Under the pieces are notes generated by a model. It ran no database searches, was not told where the DNA came from, and saw only the letters and a program-made list of their open reading frames with translations. The position numbers and the translations under genes are program-made. DNA of 7,572 nucleotides, taken from Pseudomonadota bacterium. GTDB lineage: Bacteria > Pseudomonadota > Alphaproteobacteria > Rhizobiales > Rhizobiaceae. The DNA lies in the NCBI GenBank assembly GCA_023419995.1, contig JAEZXF010000567.1, positions 1 through 7,572 of the forward strand. The letters run 5' to 3'. This document shows positions 1 through 4,816 of this stretch, in pieces (position 1 is the stretch's first letter; every line of letters begins with the position of its first letter).

Positions 1-75
1 GGTGGCCCGAAGGGCCGGATGAGGGGCGGCGCGGGCGCCGGCGGCTTCAGCCTCGGCGTGGCGGAGGACAGATAG
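1..75 (+). CDS. possible 3' end of an upstream gene (perhaps the LivH-type permease), partial
   Basis: The frame starting at base 1 is open to a TAG at 73-75, one base before the livM ATG. Such tight spacing is typical of translationally coupled genes in transporter operons, and a LivH permease is the usual neighbour. The 24 readable residues end in GGFSLGVAEDR and show no membrane segment or family motif, so identity is inferred from position only. Bases 4-30 of this frame are a copy of an intergenic repeat core and read as GPKGRMRGG. Either the upstream protein has a repeat-derived C-terminus, or it ends before the window and this frame is non-coding. The window alone cannot separate these. 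Confidence 0.3.
   Translation, partial: GGPKGRMRGGAGAGGFSLGVAEDR
4..30 (-). repeat. partial copy of the palindromic intergenic repeat (core, inverted)
   Basis: These 27 bases are the exact reverse complement of 2668-2694, the core of the larger repeat between the binding-protein and ATPase genes. They contain the GGCCC/GGGCC hairpin (5-bp stem, 3-base loop). The match breaks on both sides: bases 1-3 and 31 onward do not follow the other copy. It may be a decayed or different version of the element whose other half lies left of the window. Confidence 0.7.
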
Positions 76-76
76 G

Positions 77-1153
77 ATGCTCTACCGCGTCGCCGGACAG
101 TTCAAGACCAGCTACAAGGCCGACTACGCGCTGTTTCCGGTGCGGCAGGATGCCTGGCTGCTCGCCTTCATCCTGCTCCTCGCCTTCGTCGTCTTCCCGA
201 TGACCGCCAACGAGTTCGTGTTCCGCGCGCTGCTGATCCCGGTGCTGATCTACTCGCTGGCGGCGCTGGGCCTCAACATCCTGACGGGCTATGCCGGGCA
301 GCTCTCGCTCGGCACCGGGGCGTTCATGGGCGTCGGCGCCTACGCCTGCTACAAGCTGGTGACGATCTTCCCCGAGATGAACATCGTCGTCGCCATCGCG
401 CTGTCGGGCTTCTTCTCGGCGACGATCGGTATGGCCTTCGGCCTGCCTTCGCTCCGCATCAAGGGGTTCTACCTCGCGATCGCCACGCTGGCGGCGCAGT
501 TCTTCCTCGTCTGGCTGTTCCAGAAGTGGGCGTGGCTCTACAACTACAACACGTCGGGCGCGATCCAGGTGCCGAACATCGACATGTTCGGCGTCACCGT
601 CGCCGGCCCGAACGCGACGGCGATCGTCCAGTACTACTTCGTGCTGGCCGTGGTCTGCGTCATCACCTTCTTCGCCATCAACATCACGCGCGGCCGCGTC
701 GGCCGCATCTGGAAGTCGGTGCGCGACATGGACATCGCCGCCGAGCTGGTCGGCATCAACCTGATGAAGGCGAAGCTGACCGCCTTCTTCGTGTCGTCCT
801 ACATCGTCGGCGTCGCCGGCGCGCTGTTCGTGTTCCTGTGGCGCGGCGCCGCCGAGGCGGTGCTGTTCGACATCCCGCTGTCGTTCCGGGTGCTGTTCAT
901 CGCCATCATCGGCGGCCTGGGGTCGATCCTCGGCAACTATCTCGGCGCGATCCTGATCGTCGCCCTGCCGGTGATCCTGTCCACGGTGCCGCGCGCGTTC
1001 GGCCTGCCGATCTCGCCGGCGATGGTCGAGCACCTGAACATCATGGTCGTGGGAGCGCTGATCATCACCTTCCTGATCCTGGAGCCGCACGGGCTCGCCC
1101 GCTACTGGGCGATCATCCGGGAGAAGCTGATCATCTGGCCTTTCCCGCATTGA
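77..1153 (+). CDS. livM: branched-chain amino acid-type ABC transporter permease (LivM family)
   Basis: This is an inner-membrane permease of the HAAT/Liv family, which forms the translocation path with a LivH partner. The 358-residue protein has a ~25-residue polar N-terminus and then many hydrophobic segments. Family landmarks are GLNILTGYAGQLSLGTGAF (65-83), LPSLRIKGFYLAIATLA (123-139), the cytoplasmic ATPase-coupling loop from about 206 to 230 (GRVGRIWKSVRDMDIAAEL), GGLGSILGNYLGA (279-291) and a terminal EPHGLAR. The start at 77 has GGAGG at 63-67, nine bases upstream, and follows a TAG by one base. It lies first in the visible transporter cluster, with the binding protein gene 103 bases downstream. 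Family assignment is secure. The substrate is not: members carry amino acids, urea, amides or aromatic acids. Confidence 0.93.
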   Translation: MLYRVAGQFKTSYKADYALFPVRQDAWLLAFILLLAFVVFPMTANEFVFRALLIPVLIYSLAALGLNILTGYAGQLSLGTGAFMGVGAYACYKLVTIFPEMNIVVAIALSGFFSATIGMAFGLPSLRIKGFYLAIATLAAQFFLVWLFQKWAWLYNYNTSGAIQVPNIDMFGVTVAGPNATAIVQYYFVLAVVCVITFFAINITRGRVGRIWKSVRDMDIAAELVGINLMKAKLTAFFVSSYIVGVAGALFVFLWRGAAEAVLFDIPLSFRVLFIAIIGGLGSILGNYLGAILIVALPVILSTVPRAFGLPISPAMVEHLNIMVVGALIITFLILEPHGLARYWAIIREKLIIWPFPH

Positions 1154-1244
1154 GGAGAGGCCCGCACTGACGAGACAGGCGGCTGGAGGGCCGCCCACAG
1201 ACCGGGGTGAGTTCGCCCGATCCGACTTGGAGAAACGAACGAGT

Positions 1245-1250
1245 GGAGGA
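1245..1250 (+). promoter_or_regulatory. ribosome binding site fixing the binding-protein start at 1257
   Basis: GGAGGA lies six bases before the ATG at 1257. That ATG begins a textbook signal peptide (MKMLRKLTVL...). The in-frame ATG at 1227 would put ten charged or polar residues in front of the signal peptide and has no comparable site, so 1257 is preferred. Confidence 0.8.
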
Positions 1251-1256
1251 GATGAA

Positions 1257-2570
1257 ATGAAGATGCTTAGGAAATTGACGGTCCTGTCGGCGGTCCTTGC
1301 GTCGGCCACGATGCTCGCCGCGCCGGGCGCGCTCGCGCAGGACAAGATCCACATCACCAACCTGTCCTACCGTACGGGCCCGTTCGCCGCGACCGGCACG
1401 CCCGTCATGAACGGCCAGCGCGACTACATGATCATGCTCAACGAGCGCGACGGTGGCATCAACGGCGTCGAGATCGTCTACGACGAGTGCGAGACCGGCT
1501 ACAACACCGAGAAGGGCGCCGAGTGCTACGAGCAGACCAAGGGGCAGAGCATCGTCACCCAGCCGTGGTCGACCGGCATCACGCTGCAGGTGCTGCCGCG
1601 CACCAACGTCGACAAGATCCCCATCCTGGCGCCCGGCTACGGCTTCTCGCCGATGCAGGACGGCAAGGTGTTCCAGTGGGCGTTCAACCCGCCGGCCTCC
1701 TACTGGGAGGGCGCCTCGATGATCCTCGAGCACGTGTCGGGCGGCGACCTCGCCAGCCTGAAGGGCAAGAAGGTCGTGCTGCTGCACCTCGACGCGCCCT
1801 ACGGCAAGGAGCCGATCCCGCTGCTCGAGGCCTATGCCAAGCAGCATGAGTTCACCTTCCTGCCGATCCCGGTCGGCGTGACGGAGATGCAGAACCAGTC
1901 GGCGCAGTGGCTGCAGATCCGCCGCGAGAACCCCGACTTCGTGCTGATGTGGGGCTGGGGCGCGATGAACGCCGGCGCGCTGACCGAGGCGGTCAAGACA
2001 CGCTTCCCGATGGAGAAGTTCGTCGGCATCTGGTGGTCGGGCTCGGACGCGGACCTGAAGACCGTGGGCGAGGCCGGCAAGGGCTACCGCTCGATCTCGT
2101 GGAACGTGCCCAACTCCGACTCCAAGGTGATGCAGGACGTCAAGAAGTACGTGGTCGACGCCGGCAAGTCGCTGCTGCCGCCCGCCGAATTCGACTACGT
2201 CTTCTACCAGCGCGGCGTCGTCATCTCGATGTTCGCGGTCGAGGCCGCCAAGGCGGCGCAGGCCCACTTCAACACCAAGACCGTCAGCGCCGAGCAGCTT
2301 CGCTGGGGGCTTGAGAACCTGAACCTCGATGCCGCGGCGCTCGAGGCGCTGGGCTTCACCGGCATGGTCGGCCCGTTCTCGACCTCCTGCTCCAACCACA
2401 CCGGCAGCGCCGGCGCGTGGATGCTGGAATGGGACGGCGCCAAGTTCAATCCCGTCTCCGACCTGCTCAAGGCCGACGGCGACATGATCGCGCCGCTGGT
2501 CGAGAGCGGCGCCAAGGCGTACGCGGATTCCAACGCGCCGTGGCCCGTCAACGAGGAGTGCGGCTCCTGA
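1257..2570 (+). CDS. periplasmic solute-binding protein of a Liv-type ABC transporter
   Basis: This is a type-I periplasmic binding protein (Peripla_BP_6/LivK-like, COG0683 type) that captures the solute and delivers it to the LivM/LivH channel. The 437-residue precursor has a signal peptide (Lys/Arg start, hydrophobic 8-22) with likely cleavage after ALA-27. The mature part begins QDKIHITNLSYRTGPFAATG, which fits the family's first strand and ligand loop. Later family-like segments are KKVVLLHLDAPYGKEPIPLLE (171-191, read as strand then helix), NPDFVLMWGWGAMNAGALTEA (near 225-245) and FVGIWWSG (255-262). Four cysteines (C78, C90, C378, C436) could form two periplasmic disulfides; that is inference. 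It follows livM after 103 bases and is separated from livF by a palindromic repeat. It is somewhat longer than E. coli LivK (~370 residues). The ligand cannot be named from sequence. Confidence 0.9.
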   Translation: MKMLRKLTVLSAVLASATMLAAPGALAQDKIHITNLSYRTGPFAATGTPVMNGQRDYMIMLNERDGGINGVEIVYDECETGYNTEKGAECYEQTKGQSIVTQPWSTGITLQVLPRTNVDKIPILAPGYGFSPMQDGKVFQWAFNPPASYWEGASMILEHVSGGDLASLKGKKVVLLHLDAPYGKEPIPLLEAYAKQHEFTFLPIPVGVTEMQNQSAQWLQIRRENPDFVLMWGWGAMNAGALTEAVKTRFPMEKFVGIWWSGSDADLKTVGEAGKGYRSISWNVPNSDSKVMQDVKKYVVDAGKSLLPPAEFDYVFYQRGVVISMFAVEAAKAAQAHFNTKTVSAEQLRWGLENLNLDAAALEALGFTGMVGPFSTSCSNHTGSAGAWMLEWDGAKFNPVSDLLKADGDMIAPLVESGAKAYADSNAPWPVNEECGS

Positions 2571-2580
2571 GGACAGCTTT

Positions 2581-2720
2581 CCTCTCCCCGCCCGCGGGGA
2601 GAGGATGCCGGCAGGCGGGTGAGGGGCCGTGCCGGTTTGAGGACCAGCCTGTAACTTCTCCGAAGGTGCCGCCCCTCATCCGGCCCTTCGGGCCTCTTTC
2701 TCCCCGCGAGCGGGGAGAAG
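2581..2720 (+). repeat. composite palindromic intergenic repeat (RIME-like)
   Basis: The gap between the binding-protein and ATPase genes is almost entirely an ordered set of inverted repeats. Hairpin A is CCTCTCCCCG (2581-2590) with CGGGGAGAGG (2595-2604). A long-range 12-bp stem pairs 2616-2627 with 2671-2682 (one G-T pair). A small hairpin GGCCC-TTC-GGGCC covers 2682-2694. Hairpin D is TTCTCCCCG (2698-2706) with CGGGGAGAA (2711-2719). The two outer hairpins resemble each other. The design of two large palindromes around a spacer resembles the Rhizobium intergenic mosaic elements (RIME) and similar alphaproteobacterial repeats; naming the exact family needs a search. The livF ribosome site (GGAG 2734-2737) begins 13 bases after it. 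As RNA it could stabilise the 3' end of the binding-protein message or dampen livF expression. Confidence 0.85.
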
Positions 2721-2742
2721 GGCAACCGCCGCCGGAGCCGAC

Positions 2743-3576
2743 ATGACCAGCCCTGCACCTGCCATCGAGCCTGCCGACACCATCCTGTCGATCAACAACA
2801 TCGAGGTGATCTACGATCACGTCATCCTGGTGCTGAAGGGCGTGTCGCTCTCCGTGCCGCGCGGCGGCATCACGGCGCTCCTCGGCGCCAACGGGGCGGG
2901 CAAGACGACGACGCTGAAGGCGATCTCGAACCTGCTCCACGGCGAGCGCGGCGAGGTGACCAAGGGCAGCATCGTCTTCGAGGGCGACGAGGTGCAGGCG
3001 CTGTCGCCCAACGACCTCGTGCGGCGCGGCTGCATCCAGGTCATGGAGGGCCGGCACTGCTTCGGCCATCTCTCGGTCGAGGACAACCTGCTCACCGGCG
3101 CGTTCACCCGCCGCGACGGCCAGGCCGCGATCCGCGACGACCTCGAGCTGGTCTACCAGTATTTCCCGCGCCTCAAGGTGCGGCGCTCGTCCATGGCGGG
3201 CTACACCTCGGGCGGCGAGCAGCAGATGACGGCCATCGGCCGCGCGCTGATGAGCCGGCCGAAGATGATCCTGCTCGACGAGCCGTCGATGGGGCTGGCG
3301 CCGCAGCTCGTCGAGGAGATCTTCGAGATCGTGCGCAAGCTGAACGAGGAGCAGGGCGTGTCCTTCCTGCTCGCCGAGCAGAACACCAACATCGCGCTGC
3401 GCTACGCCAAATACGGCTACATCCTCGAATCGGGCCGCATCGTGCTCGACGGCGAGGCCCAGGCGCTGCGCGAGAACGAGGACGTCAAGGAGTTCTACCT
3501 CGGCGTCGGCGGCGAGGGCCGCAAGTCGTTCCGCGACGTCAAGCACTACAAGCGCCGCAAGCGCTGGCTGGCCTGA
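2743..3576 (+). CDS. livF: branched-chain amino acid-type ABC transporter ATP-binding protein (LivF family)
   Basis: This is one of the two ATPases that power a Liv-type importer from the cytoplasmic face. In the 277-residue protein, Walker A is GANGAGKTT (48-56), the Q-loop is Q99 in CIQVMEGR, the ABC signature is TSGGEQQM (155-162; LivF usually has LSGGEQQM), and Walker B with D-loop is MILLDEPSMGLAP (175-187). The switch position reads AEQN (211-214), with Gln where most ABC proteins have His; this is normal for LivF. The C-terminus extends into a basic tail (KSFRDVKHYKRRKRWLA) beyond the usual ~235-residue LivF. The start at 2743 has GGAG at 2734-2737, five bases away. No LivG-type partner is present downstream, so it is presumably upstream of the window. 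Its stop is one base from the stop of the convergent gene. Confidence 0.93.
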   Translation: MTSPAPAIEPADTILSINNIEVIYDHVILVLKGVSLSVPRGGITALLGANGAGKTTTLKAISNLLHGERGEVTKGSIVFEGDEVQALSPNDLVRRGCIQVMEGRHCFGHLSVEDNLLTGAFTRRDGQAAIRDDLELVYQYFPRLKVRRSSMAGYTSGGEQQMTAIGRALMSRPKMILLDEPSMGLAPQLVEEIFEIVRKLNEEQGVSFLLAEQNTNIALRYAKYGYILESGRIVLDGEAQALRENEDVKEFYLGVGGEGRKSFRDVKHYKRRKRWLA

Positions 3577-3577
3577 C

Positions 3578-4222
3578 CTACCAGCTGCGCTTGTAGCTGG
3601 CGCGGAACACGCCGCTCCAGTTTTCCCTGCCCGGCTCCTGGACCGTGGCCGAGAACCGGACCGCCTGGCGGAAGGGCTGCTCGACGCCGACGCTGGTGTG
3701 CCATTCCCCGTCGCCATCGCGCGCCGCGCGGGCCACCAGCACGGTGCCCGCATGGGCCGAGGACAGCCGGACGGTGCGGGACGTCTGGATGCGCACCTTC
3801 CGGTCGCTGCCGGGTTCCTGGTCGAACGCGTAGTTCTGGACGAACTCCGCGCCGATGCCTCCGAGGTCGCGGGCGAAGACGTTGTTGACGGAAAGCGTGC
3901 GCCTGCCCGCGATCCCGCGCGAACGCAGGTCGACGCGCGTGGTGCGCCTGGCGCCGAACTCCTCGCCCTCGGTGCGCAGCATCGCCCAGAACAGCACCGG
4001 CTCGAAGGCATGGACGGGGTCCGGCCCGCGCAGGCCGACCTCGGCGCCGACGCCCGCCTCCGCGCCGATCGGCAAGTGGCTGCCGAAGCGCGCGGCATAG
4101 GCCGTGTCGGAGTTCTTCTTCCACTCCCAGATCAGCGGGCGGTCGCCCGCCCGGGCATCGGAGGCGGCGGCAACGGCCGCGAGGACCGCCAGCGCGGCGG
4201 CATGCAGGAACGATGTGCGCAT
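3578..4222 (-). CDS. hypothetical secreted protein, possibly outer-membrane
   Basis: I do not recognise this family. The 214-residue product starts with a clear signal peptide (MRTSFLHAAALAVLAAVAAA, then SDARA) with likely cleavage after ARA-25, so it is exported to the periplasm or beyond. The mature part is rich in alternating polar/hydrophobic stretches that look like beta strands, such as AYAARFGSHLPIGAEAGVGA (41-60), GTVLVARAARDG (159-170), WHTSVGVEQPF (174-184) and VRFSATVQEPG. It ends WSGVFRASYKRSW, an aromatic-terminated strand resembling the C-terminal sorting signal of outer-membrane barrels. There is no cysteine and no catalytic motif I can identify. The gene stands alone on the minus strand and converges with livF with one base between stops. 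Its ribosome site is weak (GGGAT some eight bases upstream). That it is a real gene is supported by the signal peptide and a fully open frame; a function cannot be assigned. Confidence 0.75.
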   Translation of the reverse strand: MRTSFLHAAALAVLAAVAAASDARAGDRPLIWEWKKNSDTAYAARFGSHLPIGAEAGVGAEVGLRGPDPVHAFEPVLFWAMLRTEGEEFGARRTTRVDLRSRGIAGRRTLSVNNVFARDLGGIGAEFVQNYAFDQEPGSDRKVRIQTSRTVRLSSAHAGTVLVARAARDGDGEWHTSVGVEQPFRQAVRFSATVQEPGRENWSGVFRASYKRSW

Positions 4223-4285
4223 CGATGGATCCCGGGCAAAGGGGGCGGAGAGGCTCTCGCCGATTGTTTCGCTCGTTCATGGAGC

Positions 4286-4313
4286 GTTATCATTCCCGCG
4301 GCGGCGCGCCCAA
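4286..4313 (-). promoter_or_regulatory. candidate promoter for the minus-strand secreted protein
   Basis: Read on the minus strand, TTGGGC (4313-4308) and GATAAC (4291-4286) are spaced by 16 bases, about 64 bases before the start codon at 4222. The match to a housekeeping -35/-10 is partial, and this is the best candidate I could find by eye in the divergent region. Confidence 0.25.
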
Positions 4314-4430
4314 TCACGTTTTCGGCCGAGGGACCGTTTCGGCGGCGGTGTTGCAGATCGCACACGCCGGTCCCGGATGCGCCGGGCGAAATGTCGCCGA
4401 TCGAGGGCGTTCCTTTGGAAAAACGCGCCA

Positions 4431-4459
4431 TTGCCCTTCGTTCGCGTTTTCGCTATCAG
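4431..4459 (+). promoter_or_regulatory. candidate promoter for the oxidase subunit IV / pnt block
   Basis: TTGCCC (4431-4436) and TATCAG (4454-4459) are 17 bases apart, a reasonable sigma-70 type pair (four of six matches in each box) placed about 30 bases before the subunit IV start. The rest of the divergent region (4223-4491) holds no gene I can support. It contains only a small GGCGA/TCGCC inverted repeat (4385-4398) of unclear meaning. Confidence 0.35.
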
Positions 4460-4491
4460 CGTGGAAACAGCTATGCGGAGGGAATTCGACC

Positions 4492-4719
4492 ATGGCAGAT
4501 CACGCCTCCACCGGCCCCGTCGAACTGGGCGCCAATATGGACTATGCCGAGCACGAGAAGACCTATTCGATCTTCCTCGCCATCGCCAAATACTCCTCGG
4601 TCGCGATCGCTGCCCTGCTGATCTCCATGGCGTTCGGCTTCTTCACGTCGGCGGGCTTCATCTCGGCAACGATTCTCTTCGTCATTCTCAACGTGGTCGG
4701 CATCTATCTGCTGCGCTGA
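4492..4719 (+). CDS. aa3-type cytochrome c oxidase subunit IV
   Basis: This 75-residue protein matches the small alphaproteobacterial subunit IV of aa3 oxidases (the bacterial COX4_pro_2 type family). A polar N-terminus (MADHASTGPVELGANMDY) leads into the family motif AEHEKTYSIFLAIAKYSS (19-36). A hydrophobic stretch from about 35 through 74 follows and can form one long or two short membrane segments, ending IYLLR. In Paracoccus-type oxidase this subunit is a single helix packed against the core and is not needed for catalysis; that is knowledge of the family. The start at 4492 has GGAGGG at 4477-4482, nine bases upstream. The frame stays open further upstream by chance, but only this start gives the family N-terminus. 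No other oxidase gene is near; it heads the transhydrogenase block, 97 bases before pntAA. Confidence 0.88.
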   Translation: MADHASTGPVELGANMDYAEHEKTYSIFLAIAKYSSVAIAALLISMAFGFFTSAGFISATILFVILNVVGIYLLR

Positions 4720-4753
4720 GGCGCGGCCGAGGCCGATGCATGCGAGACGCTTT

Positions 4754-4780
4754 CCGACGGCCCGCGACACGGGCCGTCGG
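4754..4780 (+). terminator. strong hairpin between subunit IV and pntAA (terminator-like, no U tract)
   Basis: CCGACGGCCCG (4754-4764) and CGGGCCGTCGG (4770-4780) form a perfect 11-bp stem with a 5-base loop. It is followed by TGTGTCGG, not a run of T, so it is not a classical intrinsic terminator. It could attenuate read-through, protect the 3' end of the subunit IV message, or act with Rho. Its end is 24 bases before the pntAA ribosome site. Confidence 0.5.
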
Positions 4781-4803
4781 TGTGTCGGGAGGGGCTGAGC
4801 CCG

Positions 4804-4809
4804 AAAGGA
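4804..4809 (+). promoter_or_regulatory. ribosome binding site selecting the GTG start of pntAA
   Basis: AAAGGA sits seven bases before GTG 4817 but only one base before the in-frame TTG at 4811. The GTG start gives [10 protein letters not shown], matching the N-terminus expected for this subunit. Confidence 0.7.
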
Positions 4810-4816
4810 TTTGCCG

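Noticed and set aside
1178..1195. GGCGGC/GCCGCC hairpin between livM and the binding-protein gene
   Set aside because: A six-bp GC stem is expected often by chance in DNA this GC-rich, and there is no T run.
47..1360. 437-residue minus-strand open frame opposite livM
   Set aside because: Asp/Arg/Gln/His-rich shadow of a clear membrane protein gene on the plus strand.
1131..2399. 422-residue minus-strand open frame opposite the binding protein
   Set aside because: Low-complexity Arg/His/Asp/Leu composition, no start context, and fully covered by a well-supported plus-strand gene.
4..2694. Composite transposon bounded by the two inverted repeat cores
   Set aside because: No transposase, no target duplication visible, and the enclosed genes are part of a coherent transporter operon.
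2548..4098. 516-residue minus-strand open frame crossing the repeat, livF and part of the secreted-protein gene
   Set aside because: It spans a non-coding palindromic repeat and lies out of frame with the signal-peptide-bearing minus-strand gene; the composition is shadow-like.
4213..4491. Upstream in-frame extension of the subunit IV gene
   Set aside because: The frame is open by chance, but the extension lacks family similarity and the strong ribosome site at 4477-4482 points to 4492.
4785..4816. Riboswitch-like GGGGCTGAGCCC segment before pntAA
   Set aside because: The CTGAG string recalls part of the TPP riboswitch, but the rest of that motif and any pairing scaffold are missing, and pnt genes are not known thiamine targets.
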